Source: Chryseobacterium oncorhynchi (GTDB taxonomy: Bacteria; Bacteroidota; Bacteroidia; Flavobacteriales; Weeksellaceae). Taken from it: DNA of 64,000 bases. The notes below the pieces were generated by a model that ran no database searches, was not told the origin of the DNA, and worked only from the letters and a program-made list of their open reading frames with translations. The translations under genes and the position numbers were made by a program. Location: contig NZ_PPEI02000002.1 in assembly GCF_002899895.1 (NCBI RefSeq), forward strand, positions 919,150-983,149. Direction: 5' to 3'. This document shows, piece by piece, positions 16,976 to 25,677 of the stretch. Position 1 is the stretch's first letter. Every line of letters begins with the position of its first letter.

Positions 16976-17701
16976 TTAAAGCTTTAACTTTTTAAATATA
17001 AATTCAGGAATATTCCTGATAATCATCATAATAATACTCCAAATCGGCAAGACATATGCTACATCTTTTTGCTTATTAAAAGCTTTATAAATGCAGGCTG
17101 CTGCTTGTTTGGGAGTGGCTGTCAACTTAGGATTCAAAGGTAATCCTTCTGTCATTTTGGTAGCCATAAATCCTGGTTTTATTGTCAGAACATGTACTTT
17201 TTTACTAAAAAGATAGTTTCTCAAACCACTCAGATATGCTGTAAAAGCAGCCTTTGCACTTCCATAAATAAAGTTACTCTGTCTACCTCTATCTCCTGCC
17301 ACTGATGAAAGACCGATGATTGTTCCCGACCTTCTGCTTTCAAATTTATGAGCAAAATAATTCATTAACGGAATCAGCTTGGAGTAATTGATATTAATAA
17401 TACGCTCTGTATTCTTATTATCATACAAACCCTCCTCTGTTCCATCACCTAAATATCCTACGGCACAAAATAATACATTTGAATTGATATTATCAAATCT
17501 ATTGTAATCAATTTCTTTCATCAGATCCAGTTCTATGACTTCCGACTGCTGTAGAAACTTTACATCAATATGTCTTGCAAATCTTTCTGTAGTTTCTTTA
17601 TTTGAGGTAAATAGATAGATTTTTTCAAACTTTTCTCCTTCCTGAAGTGTTTTTTCCACAAATGCTTGTGCTACTTCAGATGTACTTCCCAGAACTATCA
17701 T
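16976..17701 (-). CDS. Short-chain dehydrogenase, DprE2-like
   Basis: 241-aa SDR enzyme. The nucleotide-binding start is IVLGSTSEVAQAF, and the catalytic residues are Ser132/133 in GLSSVAGDRG with Y146-x3-K150 in NFIYGSAKAAF. DprE2 reduces decaprenylphospho-2-keto-erythro-pentose to the arabinose form using NADH. The assignment rests on the adjacent DprE1-like oxidase: the start codon overlaps that gene's stop by 1 bp. A C-terminal hydrophobic/basic tail (IWSIIMMIIRNIPEF) could hold it at the membrane, as expected for a lipid-linked substrate. Confidence 0.82.
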   Translation of the reverse strand: MIVLGSTSEVAQAFVEKTLQEGEKFEKIYLFTSNKETTERFARHIDVKFLQQSEVIELDLMKEIDYNRFDNINSNVLFCAVGYLGDGTEEGLYDNKNTERIININYSKLIPLMNYFAHKFESRRSGTIIGLSSVAGDRGRQSNFIYGSAKAAFTAYLSGLRNYLFSKKVHVLTIKPGFMATKMTEGLPLNPKLTATPKQAAACIYKAFNKQKDVAYVLPIWSIIMMIIRNIPEFIFKKLKL

Positions 17702-19020
17702 TATGAGTTATTATTTATGATTCTTTTGTGCTGTAAAGACACAAATTTAGGACTTTGAATATTTTTCAGGTAATTGGTCAATGATGATCTACTCATACTG
17801 TCCTTGGTAAGATAAATTCTTCCACCAAACTCCTGTACGATGCTGTCTAATTGATCCACCAGTTTCTTTAGTTTTGAATTCACTTTAAAGTCAAGTGCCA
17901 ATGTATATCCTTCAACCGGGAATGAGTTGTAAGCTTCCGGATTATGTTTTCCAAAAAGCTTTAAAACCGCCAGGAATGAACCATTTCCACTATTGGCTAT
18001 TGTTTCGAGAATTTTTTTCATTCCCTCTTTTCCTGCTTCTTTAGGAATAACCATCTGATACTGTATAAATCCTGATTTTCCATAGATTTTATTCCATTCA
18101 TTAATGGCATCCAAAGGATAGAAGAACGTTTCATAATCGATAAAGTTCTTCACCTCTTTTTTAGATTGTTTTTTATAGTACAGCCAGTTGAAGATTTTCA
18201 CCGTCAATGCATTCAATACAAATCCAGGAAAATAGAACGGAATTGTTGGTTGTAATTTTTCCTTTAATCTTAAAGGAGTTTTTGCCATATTTTGTGGCAA
18301 TTCATGTTGAAAGGCGTGCTCACCTCTCATCAGAATACTTCTTCCGATATTTTTTCCTTTTTGAAGACAATCAATCCATGCTACCGTATACGTCCAGCTT
18401 TCGCTTTCATCAAACAGTTTAAAGATCTCATCCAGATTTTCTGCTTTAATACTTTCCTGACGAATGTATGCAGATTCTATGTTTTTAAGCTTAAATTTTG
18501 CAGTAAGAATAATTCCTGTAAGTCCCATTCCACCAATGGTAGCCCAAAATTTTCCAGAATTTTCTTCTCTTGAACAGGTAATAATTTCCCCGTTTTCAGT
18601 CATTAATTTAAATTCAATAACATATTCTGAAAAGCAGCCCTCTGCATGATGGTTTTTTCCATGAACATCAGAAGCAATGGCTCCACCTACGGAAATAAAT
18701 TTTGTTCCCGGGGTTACATAAAGAAAATACCCTTGTGGAACTGATATTTCAAGTACATCCGAAAGTAAGACTCCGGATTCGCACTCTATAATTCCGTTTA
18801 AGCGGTCAAAACTGATGAATTTATTTAATTTTTTGGTAGAAAATATGGTCTCTCCCAACGAAGCATCTCCATAGCATCTTCCGTTTCCTCTTGCGATAAC
18901 TTCATTGTGATTGAGTACAAACTCTTTTATTTTTTTGAAGCTGTCTTCAGATCTCATTTCTTTTTCCACTACCGGGAAATTGCCCCAGTTTGTAACTTTC
19001 TGTGTGAAATTCGGCTTCAT
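17701..19020 (-). CDS. FAD-linked oxidoreductase, DprE1-like
   Basis: 439-aa FAD enzyme of the VAO/ALO family. FAD-binding motifs are ARGNGRCYGDASLG (43-56) and TPGTKFISVGGAIASDVHGK (103-122) followed by NHH, both closely matching what I recall of mycobacterial DprE1, which oxidises decaprenylphosphoryl-ribose at C2. IQYQMVIP and YLTKDS also fit, the latter holding the active-site Lys region. At the position of the benzothiazinone-target Cys387 (GWNICVDF in M. tuberculosis, from memory) this protein has Ala375 (GYTLALDF). Overlaps of 4 bp upstream and 1 bp downstream place it in a tight operon. Confidence 0.85.
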   Translation of the reverse strand: MKPNFTQKVTNWGNFPVVEKEMRSEDSFKKIKEFVLNHNEVIARGNGRCYGDASLGETIFSTKKLNKFISFDRLNGIIECESGVLLSDVLEISVPQGYFLYVTPGTKFISVGGAIASDVHGKNHHAEGCFSEYVIEFKLMTENGEIITCSREENSGKFWATIGGMGLTGIILTAKFKLKNIESAYIRQESIKAENLDEIFKLFDESESWTYTVAWIDCLQKGKNIGRSILMRGEHAFQHELPQNMAKTPLRLKEKLQPTIPFYFPGFVLNALTVKIFNWLYYKKQSKKEVKNFIDYETFFYPLDAINEWNKIYGKSGFIQYQMVIPKEAGKEGMKKILETIANSGNGSFLAVLKLFGKHNPEAYNSFPVEGYTLALDFKVNSKLKKLVDQLDSIVQEFGGRIYLTKDSMSRSSLTNYLKNIQSPKFVSLQHKRIINNNS

Positions 19021-19904
19021 TTCTTAAAGTAAATTTGAATTAAAAATGCGGCAACCCAAAGTAATAGGGTAACCTGTATATAACGATCTCTATACACAAT
19101 TTTTGTGGGAGATTCTGTTCTGTTGTAAACAAGTGTCTGTTGCAGGTACCTCAAAAGGGCAAAAACTACAAAAACCACTGTGTAGAAAACTCTTTCATGG
19201 AATCTTGCCTGAACTTCCGGTGACAGGGTAAACATCAGGTAACATACGATAGCAAGCGTTATGGAAATAGACAGCGCAATATCTGCAAACTGAACATTAT
19301 ATCCATCTAATGCTTTTCTTGTTTTTCCTGAAACCTGAGCGTTAATAAGTTCTCCTCTCCTTTTTCCAATGGCAAGCACCAAAGCTAATACAAACGTAAG
19401 CAAGATCGCCCATTGCGAAATACTAATCCCGGTAATATAACCACCCGCAAGAACTCGTAATACAAACCCTATGGCAATGATAAAGATATCAATAATCGGA
19501 ACATGTTTCAACCTGAATGTATAGGCTAGATTCATCACTACATAAAAAGCGATGATGGTACCGAACTTCCATAAAAACTGATGGAAATAAAGCTGAGCAA
19601 TGAACACAAGGGCAATGTCTGCGATGACAAGCCCGATGAGAATTCCTATTGCCTTAGATTTTGAGATTGCACCACTTGCTAATGGACGTCTTCTCTTCTC
19701 AGGATGCTTTCTATCTGCTTCAATATCATTATAATCATTCAGGATATAAACGACACTCGCAGCTAACGAAAAGATAATAAAAGCAAAGATACTTTTGGCA
19801 AGGAGTTCTACATTGGTAATGTTACCAGAAAAGAATAGAGGGACAAATACAAAAAGGTTTTTCACCCATTGCTCCACACGGAGCAGTTTAAAATATTTCT
19901 TCAT
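19017..19904 (-). CDS. UbiA-family prenyltransferase, DPPR-synthase-like
   Basis: 295-aa polytopic membrane enzyme with about eight to nine helices. The first Asp-rich motif N56-D-x2-D-x3-D is in ILNDYNDIEADRKHPEKRRR. The second region, YTFRLKHVPIIDIF then GFVLRVLAGG, matches the decaprenyl-phosphate phosphoribosyltransferase (Rv3806c-type) branch of UbiA better than quinone or heme branches. The family moves phosphoribose from PRPP to polyprenyl phosphate. It is the first gene of the unit, with a TAATTTTG -7 box 33-40 bp upstream, and overlaps the DprE1-like gene by 4 bp. Confidence 0.87.
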   Translation of the reverse strand: MKKYFKLLRVEQWVKNLFVFVPLFFSGNITNVELLAKSIFAFIIFSLAASVVYILNDYNDIEADRKHPEKRRRPLASGAISKSKAIGILIGLVIADIALVFIAQLYFHQFLWKFGTIIAFYVVMNLAYTFRLKHVPIIDIFIIAIGFVLRVLAGGYITGISISQWAILLTFVLALVLAIGKRRGELINAQVSGKTRKALDGYNVQFADIALSISITLAIVCYLMFTLSPEVQARFHERVFYTVVFVVFALLRYLQQTLVYNRTESPTKIVYRDRYIQVTLLLWVAAFLIQIYFKK

Positions 19905-19936
19905 TTATGTTATTTCAATTGCAAAAATAATAAATT

Positions 19937-19944
19937 CAAAATTA
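19937..19944 (-). promoter_or_regulatory. -7 box of the UbiA/DprE-like operon
   Basis: Minus-strand TAATTTTG, matching TAnnTTTG, giving a leader of about 27 nt before the UbiA-type gene. The nearest upstream TTTG is 14 bp away, short for a -33 element. Confidence 0.5.
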
Positions 19945-19960
19945 CCAGCCTAAAAATACA

Positions 19961-19980
19961 AAAAAAACCGCCGAAGCGGT
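19961..19980 (-). terminator. Terminator of the OmpA-family lipoprotein gene
   Basis: ACCGC-CGAA-GCGGT hairpin followed by T7 on the minus strand, 32 bp after the stop. Confidence 0.85.
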
Positions 19981-20011
19981 CTTTTACGAAAATATTTATA
20001 TGTTAAATTAA

Positions 20012-20701
20012 TTACTGCCCTTGCTTGGCATCGTTAATCATTTTTTCATTTGCAGTAATAGCGAATTCAACTCTTCTGTTTTTAGCTCTTCCTTCGTCTG
20101 TATCATTGCTTGCAACTGGCATGTTTTTACCTTCACCTTTTGTGAACATTCTGCTTCCAGCAATTCCTTTTCCTACTAAATACACTTTTACAGCATCTGC
20201 TCTTCTTTGAGAAAGGGCTACGTTGTAAGCATCTTTACCAACGCTGTCTGTGTGACCATAGATGTTGATATTAGTATCAGGGTTGTTAATCAATACCTGA
20301 GCTAGTTTTTCAAGGTTACCTTGAGCTACAGAAGTAAGGTTTGAAGAGTCAAAAGCAAAGTTTACAATACTTTCATTCATTGTAACTTTGATACCATCTC
20401 CTACTCTTTCTACTTGAGCACCTGGTAAAGTTTCTTTAATATCTTTAGCCTGCTTATCCATTTTGTTACCGATAACGTTACCTGCAACACCACCGATAAT
20501 ACCTCCTAATACGGCACCAATAGCACCATTTCCACCTCTACCTACATTGTTTCCAAGGATGCCTCCTAATACGGCTCCTGATGCAACACCTACAGCGGTA
20601 CCTCTTTGTTGGTGATTTGAATTTTGAACGGCTTCACAACTTGTCAATAATAATGCTGATGACAAGAATAGAGCTCCTACGTATGTTTTAGTAAATTTCA
20701 T
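20012..20701 (-). CDS. OmpA-family lipoprotein with glycine zipper
   Basis: 229-aa outer-membrane lipoprotein. Signal peptide with lipobox (LLLTSC, Cys22), a glycine-zipper segment (about 35-85: GAVLGGILG, GAVLGGIIGG), a short linker, then an OmpA C-terminal domain (about 105-215) with NIYGHTDSVGKDAYN and LSQRRADAVKVYL, ending GRAKNRRVEF. The OmpA domain binds the peptidoglycan diaminopimelate and so anchors the outer membrane. The gene lies 24 bp after the lipocalin gene and is probably co-transcribed. Confidence 0.93.
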   Translation of the reverse strand: MKFTKTYVGALFLSSALLLTSCEAVQNSNHQQRGTAVGVASGAVLGGILGNNVGRGGNGAIGAVLGGIIGGVAGNVIGNKMDKQAKDIKETLPGAQVERVGDGIKVTMNESIVNFAFDSSNLTSVAQGNLEKLAQVLINNPDTNINIYGHTDSVGKDAYNVALSQRRADAVKVYLVGKGIAGSRMFTKGEGKNMPVASNDTDEGRAKNRRVEFAITANEKMINDAKQGQ

Positions 20702-20725
20702 TTTTTTATCTTTTATGTTGTTAAA

Positions 20726-21217
20726 TTATTTCATTCCAGCTCTTTCAAAGTTGTAAACAACTTTTACGCTTCCATTTTCAAATGGAACGTCTTGCTGAAG
20801 AGAGAATTGATCTGTACTTTGGTTGATTACTGTTAAAGTATAACCTGCAGTATTTTGTTTTGCTTTTGTACCCTCCATAATTTTTTTAAACATAAACGTA
20901 TCACCGTTTTTTATTTCAAATTTGATAGGCTGTGTAATAGCTGGGCAGCTTCCACCTCCATTCAAGGTATAAGCACCTGTCCAGTTATTAGGGATCAGTC
21001 TCCAGTGGCTTCCTACGAAACACTGAGCATCGGCACCTTCGTCAAAAGGTTTAATTTTATATCCTTTTTCGTAATCTACGCTCACAATCTGCCAATCTCC
21101 TTTTAATTTAAGAAATTCAGCTTTTTGATTTTGAGCTGTAGCTGCGTTATTCACAGAGGAACAAGACACTGCAAAAAGTGATGTTCCTAACATCCCTGCA
21201 AGTAGTAACTTTTTCAT
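20726..21217 (-). CDS. Lipocalin-like lipoprotein
   Basis: 163-aa protein with signal peptide and lipobox (LFAVSC, Cys19). The mature part has an N-terminal lipocalin signature (LKGDWQIVSVDYEKGYK), a disulfide-ready pair (CFVGSHW, GGGSCP), and alternating strands ending VKVVYNFERA. It should be a small eight-stranded barrel in the periplasm or outer membrane, with unknown ligand. It is first in a two-gene unit with the OmpA-family lipoprotein. Confidence 0.85.
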   Translation of the reverse strand: MKKLLLAGMLGTSLFAVSCSSVNNAATAQNQKAEFLKLKGDWQIVSVDYEKGYKIKPFDEGADAQCFVGSHWRLIPNNWTGAYTLNGGGSCPAITQPIKFEIKNGDTFMFKKIMEGTKAKQNTAGYTLTVINQSTDQFSLQQDVPFENGSVKVVYNFERAGMK

Positions 21218-21288
21218 TTTGTTGTTTATTATTTTGTTACAATAAAGTTACAAAAAACCGTGCCAAAATTTCAATTTAAAAATAAAAA

Positions 21289-21308
21289 AGTCCGAAAAAA
21301 TTCGGACT
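21289..21308 (-). terminator. Terminator of the S8 protease gene
   Basis: 8-bp AGTCCGAA/TTCGGACT stem with a 4-nt loop and a T6 run on the minus strand, about 136 bp after the stop. Confidence 0.8.
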
Positions 21309-21444
21309 CCTTTATTAGGTAATTAAAAATGAATATTTTAACATGTTTCCATTTGGTAATTTTTATACTGCTGCATTGGCTTCCCATCCGAAACCTACAG
21401 ATTATCTGATTACGAAAATGGATATTATAAACATATTTTAATAA

Positions 21445-23118
21445 TTATTTTCTAACAGCTTTAGTTGCTTTTTTTACAACAGGAGCTTTAGTTCCGTCAT
21501 AAAAATTGTTATACGCATATTCTGCTGCTTTTTTTACATCTATAACTCCTCCTGCTCCAGAAAAATCATTAAAACCATTTGATTGACTTAGGTTACTTGA
21601 TTTTTTCAATGCTTCAATAATCTGAACCGGTTTCAGATTTGGCATATAAGCCAATAAAACCGCTGCCGCTCCTGCTACTACCGGAGATGCCATGGATGTT
21701 CCATCCAGATATTCATATTTGCTTCCTTTAACGGTAGAATAAATTCTTTCTCCCGGAGCAAAAACATCAACCATTTTTTTATTATAATTTGAAAAGCTTG
21801 CTCTTAAAGCATTGTTGTCATTTGTACTTGCTCCAACTACAATTACGTTATTGACAAACGGTTTTTCATCGGTAACGTTTTTAAAGTTTGTAGGATATGC
21901 TAAATGTTCAGCTACATCTTCGTTCTCATTTCCGGCAGCTTTTACTAAAAGCACTCCTTTGTCTTCTGCATATTTGAAAGCATCCCAAACTACATTTTTA
22001 CCTGGAGAAACCGGTTTACCAAAACTCATATTCAGAACTTTAGCACCGTTATCTACGGCATATCTTATGGCATTAGCTACGTCTTTATCTCTTTCATCAC
22101 CATCCGGAACAGCTCTTACTGTCATTATTTTAGCTACCTTAGAAGCTATACCATGCTGTATTTCTTTTCCTTGTGGAAGTCCGGCAATGATTCCGGCAAC
22201 GTGTGTTCCGTGCTCAGCATCAGGGCCTTCATAATGATTATTTCCATAGTTCTTTTCAGAATAATCATCATAATTATCTCCTACAATTTCTTTTCTTGGA
22301 TCGTATGAAAGATCATATTGTTTTGCTGAAGGGGCATAATGATCGATTGCTTCTTTCATTTGCTCTTTCATCAATTTTTCAAATTCGGCAGATGATTTTC
22401 CTTTAAATTCAGGTCCTTGAGATACCTGTCCCAGAATTTCTAAAGCAATTGCATCTTTCTGTTCTGTAGGTTTCTTAATTGCTGAAATATTTTCTGCAGT
22501 AACTGATTTTCCTGCCAATAACTTTACCATATTCGGGATAAGGTCATTAATCATGGAATAAGTTTGGAAGTTTTGCTTTGCTTCGATGCTTTTCTTTGTG
22601 AAAAGTTCTCTAGCCTTCATGTACATAGCAAATTCTTCGGGCATTTTGGCTTGATTTGCTTTGTTTTTAGCAGAATCATCTCCTTCGAAAAGTGGTTGAT
22701 ATTTCGCAACAACTCTGGTTACTTCCATGTTATCAATTCCAATATCGCCATTCTTTCCCCCTATAAAGTTCCAACCGTGGATATCATCAATATATCCGTT
22801 TCCATCGTCATCTTTTCCATTTCCAGGGACTTCATTAGGATTTGTCCACATATTTTTCACCAATCCTGGGTGATCTACCTGTACTCCACTATCCAAAACC
22901 CCTACGATTACTGTTTTCGGCTTCAAACCTTTTGATTCCAGATATTTATATGCATTTTCTGTATTTACACCATATACTTTTGAAGTACCAAAATCTTTAT
23001 GATACCACATCATCAGATCTTTATCTTCTTTTGGGTCAATACTTTTAGTTTTAGACTCTTGTGCAAAAGAGAAGCTAAAACCTGTCAAAAAAACTGCAGC
23101 TAATAATACCTTTTTCAT
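21445..23118 (-). CDS. Secreted S8 (subtilisin-like) serine protease
   Basis: 557-aa exported protease with signal peptide 1-19. The catalytic triad is D76 (IVGVLDSGVQVDHPGL), H303 (EHGTHVAGIIAG) and S475 (DGTSMASPVVAGAAA), with oxyanion Asn in KAAGNENED. The 227-residue distance between Asp and His is much longer than in subtilisin (about 30). The insert starts with an acidic loop, KDDDGNGYIDD, that looks like a calcium site, followed by a helical region. There is no visible inhibitor propeptide and no C-terminal sorting domain. Single gene with its own terminator. Confidence 0.94.
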   Translation of the reverse strand: MKKVLLAAVFLTGFSFSFAQESKTKSIDPKEDKDLMMWYHKDFGTSKVYGVNTENAYKYLESKGLKPKTVIVGVLDSGVQVDHPGLVKNMWTNPNEVPGNGKDDDGNGYIDDIHGWNFIGGKNGDIGIDNMEVTRVVAKYQPLFEGDDSAKNKANQAKMPEEFAMYMKARELFTKKSIEAKQNFQTYSMINDLIPNMVKLLAGKSVTAENISAIKKPTEQKDAIALEILGQVSQGPEFKGKSSAEFEKLMKEQMKEAIDHYAPSAKQYDLSYDPRKEIVGDNYDDYSEKNYGNNHYEGPDAEHGTHVAGIIAGLPQGKEIQHGIASKVAKIMTVRAVPDGDERDKDVANAIRYAVDNGAKVLNMSFGKPVSPGKNVVWDAFKYAEDKGVLLVKAAGNENEDVAEHLAYPTNFKNVTDEKPFVNNVIVVGASTNDNNALRASFSNYNKKMVDVFAPGERIYSTVKGSKYEYLDGTSMASPVVAGAAAVLLAYMPNLKPVQIIEALKKSSNLSQSNGFNDFSGAGGVIDVKKAAEYAYNNFYDGTKAPVVKKATKAVRK

Positions 23119-23208
23119 ATGTTGATATTTATTTTATTATAAAGTCACATGTAATCGTCAAGGTCATCTGTTTTTACTTATCAGAAAATCCGGTTCTACG
23201 ATTTCATA

Positions 23209-23832
23209 TTAATATGACTGTTTTATTTTCTTTATATAGGTAAGTGATTCGGGGCCTTTGTTACAAATAAGATCCAGAATCGATAAATCTTCCAAAAATC
23301 CTAATTTATCTGAGAAAGTCTGATAATAGTCTTCCATTTCAAATTCTGAGGAGGTCTTCGCAGAAAATCTCTCTCTAAAATTGATACTTTCAGGATTTTT
23401 GATATATTCTTCATTCAAAGAGTGTGCCTTTTCTGTTTTAAGTATCTGTTGGATTACTTCCAGCCCTTTAAGGTTAAAGTCCAAAAGAAACTTTTCTTTG
23501 AGGTCAAATATCTTTTTGAATTTATCTTCGTAGTATTCAAAATATGGAGAACTCTGATAGGCTGTTTTGATTGACTTCCAGTGAAGTTCTCTCCAATCTT
23601 CTCTGTAAGAGATTTCTATATCTTTTATCTCTCTCTTCCCATTATGATTGATAGGGATAATAAGAGATAGTTTTCCGTTGGCTCCATAGATATTGGCTCT
23701 GTTTCTATAGGTTTGCTTTGGAAAGTTCTCAAACTGTTCAAATACAACTTCGTTTTCAGCATCCAAAAACACTGAAAACCATGAAACCGGTGGCATGTAG
23801 AATACCGGCAATAAAACATTCTTCATATTCAT
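23209..23832 (-). CDS. WbqC-like family protein
   Basis: 207-aa cytosolic protein of the WbqC family (PF08889), common in Bacteroidota and linked in some strains to surface-glycan clusters. The biochemical role is not established. Recognisable features are LLPVFYMPPVSWFSVFLDA at the N terminus, the KQTYRNRANIYGANG block, and WRELHWKSIKTAYQSSPYFEY. The start may be the second Met codon at 23826. The upstream lepB terminator hairpin ends only 5-11 bp before the start, leaving no room for a separate promoter. Confidence 0.85.
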   Translation of the reverse strand: MNMKNVLLPVFYMPPVSWFSVFLDAENEVVFEQFENFPKQTYRNRANIYGANGKLSLIIPINHNGKREIKDIEISYREDWRELHWKSIKTAYQSSPYFEYYEDKFKKIFDLKEKFLLDFNLKGLEVIQQILKTEKAHSLNEEYIKNPESINFRERFSAKTSSEFEMEDYYQTFSDKLGFLEDLSILDLICNKGPESLTYIKKIKQSY

Positions 23833-23837
23833 AATGT

Positions 23838-23870
23838 AAAAATGAAGTACTTTTTCAAATACTTCATTTT
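23838..23870 (-). terminator. Terminator-like hairpin between lepB and wbqC-like gene
   Basis: About 11-bp stem (AAAATGAAGTA/TACTTCATTTT), 10-nt loop, then T5 on the minus strand. It begins 22 bp after the lepB stop and abuts the next start codon. Confidence 0.75.
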
Positions 23871-23891
23871 ATTTTAAGTTTAATTTTATTT

Positions 23892-25541
23892 TTATGCTTC
23901 GTCTTCTGACTTTTTCTTATTAAATAATTTCATAAAGTATTCCCAGCCGAAGAACAAGATCAGAATCATTGCTGCAATCCACCAGTATGAAGTTTTATTG
24001 GCTTCTCCTGTGTTTGTTGCCTTAAACATTCTTTCCCAACGGATTTTCTTAGGGGCCTGATACGTTGAGCTTGCATCTGGGAATACCCCCTGTACACTCA
24101 TCCAAGTAAACATTGGTTTTCCTACAATATTTTCTTCAGGAACAAAACCAAAGAACCTTGCATCTAATGAAGCGTCTCTGTTATCTCCAACCATCATATA
24201 ATAATCCTGTTGAATGGTATATTGATTAGCTTCTTTTCCATTGATAAAGATTTTTCCGTTCTTTTTCTCTAAACTGTTGTGTTCATATTCAGAGATAATC
24301 CACTGGTACATAGGAAGTGTTTCATTATTGATGGCAACAACATCTCCTTTCTTAGGAATTCTTACCGGGCCATACCAGTCCTGATTCCAAGGTTTATTGA
24401 TCGGAAATATAGATTGTGTTGTATCAATTTTTGTTTTAGCTTCATCTTTATAGTATACGGCAGCTTCTCCTTTAACAGAAACATCCTCTTTCATATCAAT
24501 AACCTGAGGAAGTTCTTTAATTTCTTTAGCTGTTTTATCTGTCAATCCCTGGAAAGCATAAAGATACCCTCCATTGGACTGCTGTACCTCTTGAACCGGT
24601 AAGAATCCATAGGCTTTGTATAAAGTTGGAATATCCAGTTGATTTTCTGTAGTTACAATATATCTGTGCTGTACTTCCTGATCTCCTAAAACAGTTTCCG
24701 GTTTTCCGTTTACAAAAAGTCTTCCCCCTCTCATTTCAAAACTATCACCTGCAGCGGCAACACATCTTTTAACGTATGGATCTTTTCTGTCGATCGCTGT
24801 ATGTACAGAATCCTGAGGATAGTTGAAAACAACCACATCATTTCTTTGTGGTTTATTGAATTGTAAGATTCTTGTGTAAGGCATCTTTACTCCATCTACG
24901 TAAGACTTCGGGTCATCTTTTGGATTTCCTTTTTGTCCGGTATCCATGATCGTTCCCTGAAGGAAAGGTATGGCTAGAGGACGCATTGGAAGTCTGTATC
25001 CGTAGCTCCATTTATTTACAAAAAGGAAGTCACCTACCAACAATGTTCTTTCCATGGATCCTGTAGGAATCCCGAACGGCTGGGTTACAAAAACGTGGAT
25101 AATTGTTGCAAAAACAACAGCAAAGGTAATAGAACCTAAGAATGTGTCTTTCTTCTTTGCTTCTTTTTCTTCATCTGTAAGGAATAGGTCATTTGCATTT
25201 TCCTCTTCCAACTCTACATCTTTAGAATAGTTTACAGTGGCCATATAAATAAACGGCAGGATTACTGTAAGGATCTGATCTTTGAAAAGAGTTTTTCCAA
25301 ATTTTTTCATCAAATAAAGATGAAAAACAGACATCATGATTGGTCCTACAATCGGAAGATACGACAGGATAGCCCACCACTTTGGATGTTTGGTTTCTTT
25401 TAAAATGATAAAGTAGTTGTAGAAAGGTATAAATGCAAATAAGGGGCTATACCCCATTTTCTTGAACAACTTCCAAGTTGAAACCCCCATTAATATGGAT
25501 AAAATGAGGACATACACTGTATAAGTTAAAAAATAATTCAT
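23892..25541 (-). CDS. lepB: Signal peptidase I, long Bacteroidota form
   Basis: 549-aa inner-membrane protease that removes Sec signal peptides. The N terminus (1-105) carries several membrane helices in a DUF5684-like segment. Another helix precedes the catalytic domain. Nucleophile S162 is in GIPTGSMERTLLVGDFLF, general-base K258 is in YVKRCVAAAGD, and VGDNRDASLDARFFGFV is box E. A C-terminal helix lies at about 515-538. The large insert between boxes D and E (about 280-420) makes it longer than E. coli LepB (324 aa). It is last of the parA-parB-DUF5683-dapB-lepB run. Confidence 0.96.
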   Translation of the reverse strand: MNYFLTYTVYVLILSILMGVSTWKLFKKMGYSPLFAFIPFYNYFIILKETKHPKWWAILSYLPIVGPIMMSVFHLYLMKKFGKTLFKDQILTVILPFIYMATVNYSKDVELEEENANDLFLTDEEKEAKKKDTFLGSITFAVVFATIIHVFVTQPFGIPTGSMERTLLVGDFLFVNKWSYGYRLPMRPLAIPFLQGTIMDTGQKGNPKDDPKSYVDGVKMPYTRILQFNKPQRNDVVVFNYPQDSVHTAIDRKDPYVKRCVAAAGDSFEMRGGRLFVNGKPETVLGDQEVQHRYIVTTENQLDIPTLYKAYGFLPVQEVQQSNGGYLYAFQGLTDKTAKEIKELPQVIDMKEDVSVKGEAAVYYKDEAKTKIDTTQSIFPINKPWNQDWYGPVRIPKKGDVVAINNETLPMYQWIISEYEHNSLEKKNGKIFINGKEANQYTIQQDYYMMVGDNRDASLDARFFGFVPEENIVGKPMFTWMSVQGVFPDASSTYQAPKKIRWERMFKATNTGEANKTSYWWIAAMILILFFGWEYFMKLFNKKKSEDEA

Positions 25542-25677
25542 AAATTTTTGTGCCTATTCTTATGATATAAAATGATAAATGATGAGTAATAAATGATAAC
25601 AGCTATATGCTATTTATAATTCACTATTCATCATTCATCTGTATAATTTGTCTGCAATTTACAGAATTTGTTACAAA

